Source: Gp13-AA77 sp036521995 (GTDB lineage: Bacteria > Acidobacteriota > Terriglobia > UBA7540). Taken from it: a DNA stretch of 19,118 nt. The stretch lies in assembly GCA_036521995.1 (NCBI GenBank), contig DATDGR010000346.1, positions 1-19,118 of the forward strand. The letters run 5' to 3'. Each line of letters opens with the position of its first letter. Positions within the stretch are counted from its first letter, which is position 1. The position numbers and the translations under genes were made by a program. Positions 8,459-14,679 of this stretch are shown here, piece after piece. The notes under the pieces were generated by a model that was not told the DNA's origin, made no database searches, and worked only from the letters and a program-made list of their open reading frames with translations.

Positions 8459-8472
8459 GCGTAGTGCTACGC
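8459..8472. other. 14-bp near-palindrome between the permease and FG-GAP genes
   Basis: GCGTAG and CTACGC flank two bases (TG), forming a perfect short palindrome in the 158-base gap between the two minus-strand genes. There is no T-run on the minus-strand 3' side and the hairpin loop would be very tight, so a classical terminator is not supported. It may be a protein-binding site or chance. Confidence 0.2.
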
Positions 8473-8500
8473 CCGAACTGCACGAACCGATTGGCCGCGG

Positions 8501-11020
8501 CTACTCGTAGCGGAGGGCGGTCATGGGATCCAGGCGCGAGGCGCGGTGAGCGGGCAGGTAGCTGGCGGCGAAGCCGATGGCGGCAAGGATGAGCACCGTT
8601 AGCGCAAGAGTGAGCGGGTCGCGTGGTTTCAGACCGAAAAGCATGGAACCGGCGGCTTTGCTTCCGGCGAGCGTGAGTCCGAGGCCGACGGCCAAGCCGA
8701 TGGCGACGAGAATAGCCACTTCGCTGAGGATAAGACGGATCACTCCGGCGCGTTGCGATCCGAGAGCCATGCGGATGCCGATTTCGTTGGTCCGCTGGGC
8801 AACGGTGTAGGAAATCACGCCGTACAGTCCGACTGCGGCGAGGAGCAATGCCAGGCCACCGAAGAAGCCGCAGAGGGTGGCCATCTCCTCGTCCTGAAGC
8901 AGCGAATCGTGAATCTGGGTGCGAAGCAGCTTGAATTGGATGTTGATCTCGGGATTCACACTGACGATTTCGTCCTTAACGGAATTCAGCAGACCGGCAA
9001 AACCGCCTCGGGAGCGAACCAGGAGGTGAGGCCCGGTGAATAGTTGCGGTTCATCGCTCTGCGCCCGCGCGAAGTACATGACCGGCACCATGGGCTCGTG
9101 CATGTCCTCGTAAACGGAATCCTTCACCAAGCCAACCACCTGGTAGTAGCGTGGGGGCTTTCCCGGCGGAGCCCAAACGCGGAACTGCTCGCCGATGGGA
9201 TGCGTCGTGCCGCCAAGAAACTTATGGACGAACGTCTGGTTGACGATCGCTACTTTCGGCGAGGTGGCGTTGTCGCCGATAGTGAAATCGCGCCCGGCCA
9301 TCAGCGGCATCGCCAGGGTTTCGAAGTATCCAGGGCTGATGTAGTCCTCCCAAGAGGCGCCGTTGGGATGATCGCCTTTGGCGTCGAGGACCCAGTCATT
9401 GCTGCTGCTGCCGCTTACGGGGGAGCGTTCCGCAATCGCGGCGGCGGCGACACCGGGCAGAGCGCGAATGTGTTCCAGGAGATTTTGTTCGAGGCTGGGG
9501 CCCTGCTGGAGCGACAAGTTGAGGGGACTGGTGTCCAGGTTAGCGATGAGCACACCCTTTTGCTGAAAGCCCGGATTGCGCGTCATCAGATTTTGGAGGC
9601 TGCGCGCGAAGAGCAGAGCCCCCGCGAGCAAGACGACCGAAAGCGCAACTTGCGAGGCGACCAGGATGCGCTGCAAGCGGAAATGTTCGCGGCCAGCGGT
9701 CATGCCGCGCCCACCGGTCTTCAGGACCGATCCAGGGGCGACATTTCCCGCGCGCAGAGCGGGGACAAGGCCAAAGAGCAGGGTCGTCAAGATAGCCAGG
9801 GCGGCGGCAAAACCGAGGACGCGCCAGTCCGTGGGCATATCGAGAAAGACAGGGCTATCCGGCGTGCTGACGAAGGCGATGAGCGCTCGGCTGAGTGCGG
9901 CCGCGAGAAAACCGCCAGCAATAGCGCCGGCAGCGGCCAGCAGCGCGCTCTCCGAGAGCAACTGGCGAATGAGGCGGGCGCGCGAAGCTCCCAATGCGAG
10001 GCGCACAGCCACCTCGCGTTCACGGGCGCTGGCGCGGGCGAGGAGCAGGTTGGCGAGATTGGCGCAGGCGATCAGCAGGACGAGACCAGAGAGCCCAAGC
10101 AGAAGATAGAGCGGGTCGGATGCGTCTTGCCGCATATTGGAAAAGCCGTTTGCTGCGGGGTGCGCTTCCAGTTTGTATCCCAGATAATGCTTTACGCCTT
10201 CGGCGTCGTATTGCGGAGGAACGGTTTCGTGCAACGCCGCGGGTGCAAACGACTCGAGTTGCGCGCCGGCACGGGGGAGTGTCCAGCCGGGCTTGAGGCG
10301 ACCGAGGAGCGCCAGCCACCACGTCTCGCGCGGCCGAGGGCCGGTTATGAAACTGTATTGGGCGTTGATCAGAGGTTCCGCACAGATCGGTACGGCCAAA
10401 TCGAAGCGATCACCGACTGAGACGCCGAAGAAATAAGGCGGTGTCACTCCCACGATGGGGAAGGGATGGCCTTCGAGAGTAAGCGTCTTGCCGATCACTG
10501 AGGCGTCACCGCCGTAGCGGCGCTGCCAGAAGGCGTAGCTGAGGTTCACCGCTCCCGAACACCCGGCTTGCTCATCTTCCGGATCATCGGCCGGGGAAAT
10601 CAGACGGCCGAGGATCGGCTGCACGCCCAGCACTTGGAAGAACCGGCCGCTGATCCAAATGGCCTGGGCATTATCGACCTCGCCGCCTTTAGCAAGGTTC
10701 AGTTGAGTGCCACCCCAGGCAGCGATCGACGAAAAAGCTTGCTGCCGCTTCTGGACTTGCTGCCAGAGCGGGAACGTAAATTCGCTGTACGGCCCGGTGA
10801 AGTTGCCGCTACCCCAGTGGTCAGTGTTGAGATGGACAACGGCGAGGGTGCTTGGATCGTGGACGGGGAGCGTGCGCAGGCGGACGGCGTCGATCAATTG
10901 GAAGATGGCGGCGTTGGCGCCGATGCCGAGAGCAAGGGTCAGGATGGCGACGGCGGCGAAGCCGGGCGACTTGGCCAACATGCGCAGCGCGTAACGCAAA
11001 TCCTGCCAGAGCGTTTGCAT
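8501..11020 (-). CDS. Orphan MacB/FtsX-type ABC transporter permease (acidobacterial duplicated permease type)
   Basis: Inner-membrane permease of the MacB/LolE class without a fused ATPase. Two FtsX-like units are visible: TM1 at ~20-42, a periplasmic MacB_PCD-like domain to ~300, three helices at ~303-327, 358-382 and 402-420, then a second unit with a helix at ~452-473, a second periplasmic domain, and helices at ~715-737, 764-788 and 804-823. The same cytoplasmic motif occurs in both halves: REVAVRLALGASRARLIRQL (~335-354) and NEIGIRMALGSQRAGVIRLI (~745-764). The start MQTLWQDLRYALRML is typical of the many such permeases in Acidobacteriota. GAGGGG lies just upstream of the ATG at 11020. 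No ATPase or membrane-fusion protein is adjacent. Substrate unknown; macrolide-export annotations of relatives should not be assumed. Confidence 0.92.
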   Translation of the reverse strand: MQTLWQDLRYALRMLAKSPGFAAVAILTLALGIGANAAIFQLIDAVRLRTLPVHDPSTLAVVHLNTDHWGSGNFTGPYSEFTFPLWQQVQKRQQAFSSIAAWGGTQLNLAKGGEVDNAQAIWISGRFFQVLGVQPILGRLISPADDPEDEQAGCSGAVNLSYAFWQRRYGGDASVIGKTLTLEGHPFPIVGVTPPYFFGVSVGDRFDLAVPICAEPLINAQYSFITGPRPRETWWLALLGRLKPGWTLPRAGAQLESFAPAALHETVPPQYDAEGVKHYLGYKLEAHPAANGFSNMRQDASDPLYLLLGLSGLVLLIACANLANLLLARASAREREVAVRLALGASRARLIRQLLSESALLAAAGAIAGGFLAAALSRALIAFVSTPDSPVFLDMPTDWRVLGFAAALAILTTLLFGLVPALRAGNVAPGSVLKTGGRGMTAGREHFRLQRILVASQVALSVVLLAGALLFARSLQNLMTRNPGFQQKGVLIANLDTSPLNLSLQQGPSLEQNLLEHIRALPGVAAAAIAERSPVSGSSSNDWVLDAKGDHPNGASWEDYISPGYFETLAMPLMAGRDFTIGDNATSPKVAIVNQTFVHKFLGGTTHPIGEQFRVWAPPGKPPRYYQVVGLVKDSVYEDMHEPMVPVMYFARAQSDEPQLFTGPHLLVRSRGGFAGLLNSVKDEIVSVNPEINIQFKLLRTQIHDSLLQDEEMATLCGFFGGLALLLAAVGLYGVISYTVAQRTNEIGIRMALGSQRAGVIRLILSEVAILVAIGLAVGLGLTLAGSKAAGSMLFGLKPRDPLTLALTVLILAAIGFAASYLPAHRASRLDPMTALRYE

Positions 11021-11332
11021 ACACCCCTCGTGAGACGTGGACGAGGCAAACGGATCACCGAAGCTCGTTCAGATTAACTCTTTTTCTGAGTTTTGGTTAT
11101 CGGCATATAAACCAGAATTTCCATTTTAATTCTTTGCCGACCGTCAAGCATACGCCTGCGCGTCTCTGCGTGCAACGGCCAGTCGGGCTTGGGACGGTCG
11201 GTGCGACCTTGCAATCCTCACAAGCACCCGTTCTGCCTCTCTGCAGAGTTCCGGGGCCCAAGATAGAAATCGCTTGACAGATTACCCTCCTATCATATAT
11301 AAATGAGGAAAATCGGGGAGGGTAAGCAAGGC
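11021..11332. other. Divergent intergenic region between the permease and the small-protein gene
   Basis: This 312-base gap separates genes leaving in opposite directions, so it should hold promoters for both. The right one is clear and listed separately. For the permease side I see only weak hexamers, such as TTGACG on the minus strand near 11147-11142 and AT-rich boxes between 11080 and 11130, with no well-spaced pair. An ATG at 11303, in frame with the small gene, overlaps the -10 box and is therefore not used as the start. No further gene is supported. Confidence 0.5.
11274..11303 (+). promoter_or_regulatory. Strong sigma70-type promoter for the small unknown gene
   Basis: TTGACA at 11274-11279 is followed by an AT-rich TATATAAA block: TATATA at 11296-11301 (16-base spacing) or TATAAA at 11298-11303 (18-base spacing). 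Transcription should start around 11308-11310. That puts the ATG at 11303 outside the transcript and decides for the ATG at 11333, which is preceded by GGGGAGGG at 11315-11322. Confidence 0.6.
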
Positions 11333-11752
11333 ATGTCTCTGCTCAAACGGACCGTCACTCCGGCGCGCCTGGCTGCGAACCGCCGCAGCGCCCTCAAGTC
11401 TACGGGCCCACCGACGGCCGCCGGCAAGGCCCGGTCTTCTTTGAACGCCCTCCGGCACGGTGGGAGGTCGAAGACCTACGAGTTGCTGTGGAGCGTCCTT
11501 CTGCAGGCGCCGCCTTGCGGCGTGATCCGGATGGCGCGTGCGTACATGACCCCGGCGCAGCTCGCTCTGCCGCACGTCGCCGGCATGTTGAATTGTTTTC
11601 TCTCCGATTCCGACACTCCGCTCGAGCCGGACCCCGTCCGAAGACCTGTTGTGGAAGTCGAAAATTGGTCCTCCGCCGTGAGAGTGGACATGAAAAATTT
11701 CGATTTACTACGTTCGAAGCCTAAAAGCCCTTTAGAATCAGCGTCGAAATAA
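11333..11752 (+). CDS. Small protein of unknown function, 'RLAANRxxAxKSTGPxT..GKA' N-terminal family
   Basis: I cannot assign a function. The 139-residue product opens with a basic segment, LAANRRSALKSTGPPTAAGKA, ending in LNALRHGG (about residues 13-43). This segment recurs at the N-termini of many short proteins in Acidobacteriota and some other soil bacteria (from memory, not searched). It is Arg/Lys-rich and has no acidic residues, so nucleic-acid contact is possible but unproven. The rest has a hydrophobic stretch (YELLWSVLLQAPPCG) and a polar C-terminus rich in Ser, Lys and Pro, with no signal peptide or clear membrane helix. Start at 11333 is chosen from the promoter position and a purine-rich ribosome site. 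It converges with the OsmC gene. The AT-rich last ~70 bases differ from the GC-rich front half and may reflect erosion or a hybrid gene. Confidence 0.6.
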   Translation: MSLLKRTVTPARLAANRRSALKSTGPPTAAGKARSSLNALRHGGRSKTYELLWSVLLQAPPCGVIRMARAYMTPAQLALPHVAGMLNCFLSDSDTPLEPDPVRRPVVEVENWSSAVRVDMKNFDLLRSKPKSPLESASK

Positions 11753-12044
11753 GGGCAACCCAGCAAGCTATTGAAATATCGTGAGTTATCGTAATAACCC
11801 AGCGACTTGTTGATAAATAAAGTCTTAAGTCAATCTTAAGGGTTTAGACCGGAGTCAGAAACGCCTGGAAATGGGCTGTTTTTGGCTCTTTTGTTGCATT
11901 TTGCCCAGGGTTCTATTGACACAACGTTGGAAGGGTGGGATGAGAGGTTCAAAGCCGCTCAACTACAAGACAGGTCTGGCCTTATAGACGCTCTATGCTG
12001 GCTATCGGCAGTTGTCAAGAAGGGAAAACTTTTCGGGGTGGGCT
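11753..12044. other. AT-rich convergent intergenic region
   Basis: This 292-base gap lies between converging genes and is noticeably AT-rich to about 11920. It contains the CTTAAG pair at 11823-11840. A TTGACA at 11916-11921 has no matching -10. A 68-codon frame starting at 11882 shows no family motif, overlaps the end of the OsmC gene, and is not called. No strong terminator hairpin with a T-run is visible. Confidence 0.45.
11823..11840. promoter_or_regulatory. Paired TCTTAAG boxes with 11-bp period
   Basis: TCTTAAG occurs at 11823-11829 and again at 11834-11840, exactly 11 bases apart, so the copies face the same side of the DNA helix. Because CTTAAG is itself palindromic, the pair is also an inverted repeat that can form a 6-bp stem with loop TCAAT. 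Read on the minus strand it is followed by ACTTTATTTATC, so a weak terminator for the OsmC gene is one reading; a response-regulator-type site is the other. Neither is proven. Confidence 0.3.
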
Positions 12045-12491
12045 TCATGCCACCCGAAACTCCGCCTGCAGATCCACCTTGGAGGTGATGGAATTCGAGA
12101 TGAAGCAGTTCTCCTCCACCTTGCCCATGATTTCGCGCGCGGCGTCGAGCGCAGTCTCGGATTTCAGCGTCACCTGCGGTCGCACGGTGATGGCGGTGAT
12201 CTTGTATCGTCCGTCGACGTTCTCCAGCAGACCCTCGGCGCTGCTTTGGTAAGCGGCCACCTCCAGGCGCCGGCGCTCAGCCAGGCTGAGAAACGTCAGC
12301 ATGAGGCAGGTGTTGAGCGAGGTCACAAACAGATGCTCCGGTGACCACACCGACTCCTCGCCCCGGAACTCCGGCGGGCTTCCGACCTCGATCTCAGGCT
12401 TGCCGGGCGTGGAGCCCCGGCCGCGCCGGGCGGCTGTCCAGACCACCGTGGCCGGGTATCGGAACGATTTGAAGGCCTTCTTGACTTCCAT
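12045..12491 (-). CDS. OsmC/Ohr-family peroxiredoxin-like protein
   Basis: Predicted cytosolic thiol-dependent (hydro)peroxide reductase of the OsmC superfamily, here nearer the general OsmC/YhfA type than Ohr. The two redox cysteines are present: C62 in the helix LFVTSLNTCLMLTFL and C129 in VEENCFISN. E52 in the WSPEHLF segment matches the conserved acidic residue before the first helix. The product of 148 residues is the normal length. The start ATG at 12491 has GGAGGA closely upstream. It is a single-gene unit that faces the small unknown gene and diverges from the pilin gene. No regulator of the OhrR type is adjacent. Family secure, physiological peroxide substrate unknown. Confidence 0.9.
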   Translation of the reverse strand: MEVKKAFKSFRYPATVVWTAARRGRGSTPGKPEIEVGSPPEFRGEESVWSPEHLFVTSLNTCLMLTFLSLAERRRLEVAAYQSSAEGLLENVDGRYKITAITVRPQVTLKSETALDAAREIMGKVEENCFISNSITSKVDLQAEFRVA

Positions 12492-12556
12492 AGATCCTCC
12501 GCGCTCTCAGCGTCGCACAGCCTTGCAGTGCTGTCGAGAGGAATGTGCCTTCGGTC

Positions 12557-12580
12557 GTTCCCCTCGCAAGCGGGAATCCA
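12557..12580. repeat. Degenerate REP/MITE-like element (TTCCC...GGGAATCCAG type)
   Basis: TTCCC at 12557-12561 and GGGAA at 12571-12575, followed by TCCAG, match the widely dispersed intergenic repeat whose core is TTCCCGC..GCGGGAATCCAG. On the minus strand it translates as LDSRLRG, a hallmark of that element in false open frames. The inner stem is imperfect here (a CC mismatch at 12562/12570), suggesting an old, immobile copy. Identification is from memory of the motif. Confidence 0.4.
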
Positions 12581-12678
12581 GCGGCTTGAGCGGCACCGGA
12601 CATGTGGACGGCGTTTTGCATGGGTTGACAGGACCCATCGATGGTGCAACATCGGAATCACTCTCGCGGTTACCCTTA

Positions 12679-12699
12679 CCCAGGTGATGAACACCTGGG
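12679..12699. other. Perfect 8-bp inverted repeat (hairpin or operator) upstream of the prepilin promoter
   Basis: CCCAGGTG (12679-12686) and CACCTGGG (12692-12699) flank a five-base ATGAA loop. It lies just 5' of the -35 of the likely prepilin promoter and about 190 bases upstream of the OsmC start. No T-run follows on either strand, so a terminator is unlikely; the position suits a regulator-binding site for one or both divergent genes. Confidence 0.35.
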
Positions 12700-12706
12700 A
12701 AGCTAC

Positions 12707-12736
12707 TTGGCCGAAGGCGGGTGCTTATCGTAGAAT
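12707..12736 (+). promoter_or_regulatory. Probable promoter of the prepilin gene
   Basis: TTGGCC (12707-12712; 4/6) and TAGAAT (12731-12736; 5/6) are 18 bases apart. The predicted transcript begins near 12743 and has a leader of about 160 bases before the ATG at 12904. Moderate match only. Confidence 0.35.
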
Positions 12737-12903
12737 AAGGCTCCTTCATACGGATCTGATTCGAGCGGCCTGGAGGCGTCCGGAACGCGGAAGGCCGGAA
12801 CGTTCGAGGGTTGCCAGGCGAATCGGAGTTGTTCTGCGATGGAGGCAGCAGAAGGGGCGCGCGCTGGCCGATAACCAGACGCACTGAGCATCAGGGAGGG
12901 GAA

Positions 12904-13386
12904 ATGCGGAAGGATTCACACGGATTCTCGTGGCTCGAAATCATCATTGTGATTGTCATCATCGTCTTGACGGCGGGCGTTCTCGTGCCCAATCTCTGGA
13001 AATCAAAGACCACGATCGACGAGACCGCGGCGGTACGCTCGATCCGATCCATCATCGCGGCCGAAACCAACTACGCGCAGGCCTACGGCACCGGCTACTC
13101 AGCGTCGCTCTCCACCCTCGGGCCGCCGCCCGACGCGATGCCGACGTCGTCGCTAGCCGGGTACGTCGATAGCGAGCTGGCGGAAGGGTTGAAGGAAGGC
13201 TATTCCTTCGTTTACGCGGCCGGTGCGCCGGGCGAAAACGGCCGCATCGAGACCTACACCCTCAAGGCTAACCCGGTGAAGCCCGGCGAGACGGGTAAGA
13301 CCTATTATTTTGTGGACCAGGCGGGCTTGATTCACGTCAACACCTCACACGAAGCGGGCCCGAACGATAATCCCATCGGGGGCTAG
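12904..13386 (+). CDS. Type IV prepilin-like / pseudopilin protein
   Basis: Predicted inner-membrane prepilin processed by prepilin peptidase and assembled into a type IV pilus or type II secretion pseudopilus. The N-terminus MRKDSHG|FSWLEIIIVIVIIVLTAGVLVP shows the short basic leader, the G7/F8 cleavage site, the essential Glu at mature position 5 (E12), and an unbroken ~20-residue hydrophobic helix. The soluble domain starts around residue 33 and includes AETNYAQAYGTGYSASLSTLG, a pattern common in acidobacterial prepilins (recollection). It has 160 residues. The start is fixed by AGGGAGGGG (12893-12901) just before the ATG at 12904. No pilus assembly ATPase, platform protein or peptidase gene is nearby, so it must use machinery encoded elsewhere. 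Prepilin nature is confident; pilus versus secretion role is open. Confidence 0.85.
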   Translation: MRKDSHGFSWLEIIIVIVIIVLTAGVLVPNLWKSKTTIDETAAVRSIRSIIAAETNYAQAYGTGYSASLSTLGPPPDAMPTSSLAGYVDSELAEGLKEGYSFVYAAGAPGENGRIETYTLKANPVKPGETGKTYYFVDQAGLIHVNTSHEAGPNDNPIGG

Positions 13387-13522
13387 CTCGGGCTGGCTCC
13401 GCCGTCCGCCAGAACTGCCAGCGTGCCCCCAGCACTTATTCCATCCCTGCGTCTTTCATCTCAACATGGCATATCTCGGTTCGCTTTCGAGGCCTTTGGG
13501 CGGAATGGCGAAGAGATACGCG

Positions 13523-13531
13523 TGATAGAAT
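13523..13531 (+). promoter_or_regulatory. Extended -10 element directly before the amidohydrolase start
   Basis: TGATAGAAT is a TGn extended -10 with TAGAAT (5/6). Its last base is seven bases from the GTG at 13538, so transcription could begin at the start codon itself and give a leaderless mRNA. No -35 is evident and no Shine-Dalgarno sequence precedes the GTG, both consistent with this reading. Confidence 0.4.
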
Positions 13532-13537
13532 CCAACC

Positions 13538-14503
13538 GTGAATCGAAGGACCTTTCTGGAGGCGGCGATCGGAGTCGCCGGCCTGGCCGCGAGCGCAGAG
13601 AGAGCCACCATGCCGATCGTTGACACGCACATTCATCTGTTCGACCCAACACGCCCGCAGGGCGTGCCCTGGCCTGACAAGGGCGACGCGATTCTATACC
13701 AGCCGGCGCTGCCCGACCGCTACCGGCGGGTGACGAAGGGACTCGGGGTGGTGGGCGCGATCGAGGTTGAGTGCAGCCCCTGGCTCGATGACAACCAGTG
13801 GGTTCTCGACGTCGCTGCCAAGGACACCCTGGTGGTCGGCACGGTTGGGAATCTGGAGCCGGGCAAGCCTGACTTCCGCAAGCATCTGGAGCGCTTTCAA
13901 CGGAACCCCTTGTTTCGCGGCATCCGGTACGGAAATCTGTGGGGGAGGGATCTCGGCGACCAGCTTTCGAGACCGGAGTTCATTTCGGATCTTAAAGCGC
14001 TGGCCGATGCCGGCCTGGAACTGGATACCGCCAATCCGGACCCGGCGCTGATCGCGGCGGTGGTGCGGCTCACGGACCGGGTTCCGAGCTTGCGGGTGGT
14101 CATCGATCACCTGCCGCAAATGGGACCGCCTGCGGAATGGCAGAATCGTAGCGCCGTCGAGACGAATCTGAGGGAGCTTGGCAAACGGCCCCAGGTTTTC
14201 GTCAAGGTCTCCGAGGTTCTGCGCCGCGTCGGCGGTCAAGTGCCGGATGACCTCAGCTTCTATCAATCCGCGCTGGATGAAATCTGGGACATTTTTGGCG
14301 AGGACCGGCTGATGTATGGCAGCGACTGGCCGAACAGCGATCACTGGGGGTCCTACCACCAGGTGCTAAGCGTGGTCCACAAGTACTTTACCGGCAAGGG
14401 TTTATCCGCTGCGGAGAAGTTCTTCTGGACGAACTCCATCGCCGCTTACGGCTGGGCCAAGCGTGACCAAGCCCAGCCCAACTCCTCCGCGATCCACGCT
14501 TGA
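13538..14503 (+). CDS. Tat-exported amidohydrolase-2 family metal-dependent hydrolase
   Basis: Predicted TIM-barrel hydrolase of the amidohydrolase-2 group, which includes lactonases of sugar acids (L-fuconolactonase type) and related decarboxylases. The N-terminus MNRRTFLEAAIGVAGLAASA is a Tat-type signal. Metal and active-site motifs are H31/H33 in VDTHIHLFD, E79 in IEVEC, H191 in VIDHLP, and D263 in LMYGSDWP. The 321 residues make a complete domain. The start is GTG at 13538; an extended -10 lies immediately upstream and there is no ribosome site, so the mRNA may be leaderless. An internal ATG at residue 25 would remove the Tat signal but keep the enzyme. It is separated by 151 bases from the pilin gene and by 176 from the next gene. 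Family confident; substrate, perhaps a sugar lactone, is inference. Confidence 0.87.
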   Translation: MNRRTFLEAAIGVAGLAASAERATMPIVDTHIHLFDPTRPQGVPWPDKGDAILYQPALPDRYRRVTKGLGVVGAIEVECSPWLDDNQWVLDVAAKDTLVVGTVGNLEPGKPDFRKHLERFQRNPLFRGIRYGNLWGRDLGDQLSRPEFISDLKALADAGLELDTANPDPALIAAVVRLTDRVPSLRVVIDHLPQMGPPAEWQNRSAVETNLRELGKRPQVFVKVSEVLRRVGGQVPDDLSFYQSALDEIWDIFGEDRLMYGSDWPNSDHWGSYHQVLSVVHKYFTGKGLSAAEKFFWTNSIAAYGWAKRDQAQPNSSAIHA

Positions 14504-14581
14504 CTCCAGATCGAGGTGCTCCGGCCTGTCACGGCGATCTCCTCCGCACGATCTTCGGGCGGTGCGCGGCGCGACTCGGGA

Positions 14582-14610
14582 TTGAATTGGAGAGCCGTCT
14601 GGCGTATGCT
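14582..14610 (+). promoter_or_regulatory. Candidate promoter for the 1043-residue protein gene
   Basis: TTGAAT (14582-14587) and TATGCT (14605-14610), each a 4/6 match, are 17 bases apart. The predicted start near 14617 leaves a leader of about 63 bases containing the GGAGGAGG ribosome site just before the ATG at 14680. Only the spacing makes it notable. Confidence 0.3.
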
Positions 14611-14679
14611 CTCCTGTCGAACCGAAGCTTCTGGCCCAGCGTGTCAGGTTTCTAGGTTTGCTCGGAGGAGGCTTGAGCC

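Larger units (their letters stand above)
12492..12903. other. Divergent intergenic region between the OsmC and prepilin genes
   Basis: This 412-base gap holds a degenerate dispersed repeat (12557-12580), a perfect 8-bp hairpin (12679-12699) and a probable promoter for the prepilin gene (12707-12736). A TTGACA at 12625-12630 lacks a good -10 partner. Two open frames on the minus strand (12507-12884 and nearby) are translations of the repeat, shown by the LDSRLRGE string, and are not genes. An in-frame extension of the prepilin back to 12811 is rejected in favour of the ATG at 12904. Confidence 0.5.

Noticed and set aside
9044..10420. Long plus-strand open frame of 458 codons
   Set aside because: Antisense to the ABC permease, with low-complexity Glu/Arg/Gly content and no domain.
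11882..12088. 68-codon plus-strand open frame
   Set aside because: It runs into the OsmC gene on the opposite strand, has no family motif, and the TTGACA inside it (11916-11921) has no -10.
12625..12653. TTGACA as a second promoter upstream of the prepilin
   Set aside because: The sequence at the proper distance (CAACAT or AACATC) is a poor -10.
12507..12884. Minus-strand open frame of 125 codons upstream of the OsmC gene
   Set aside because: It contains LDSRLRG, the usual translation of a dispersed intergenic repeat, and has no conserved domain.
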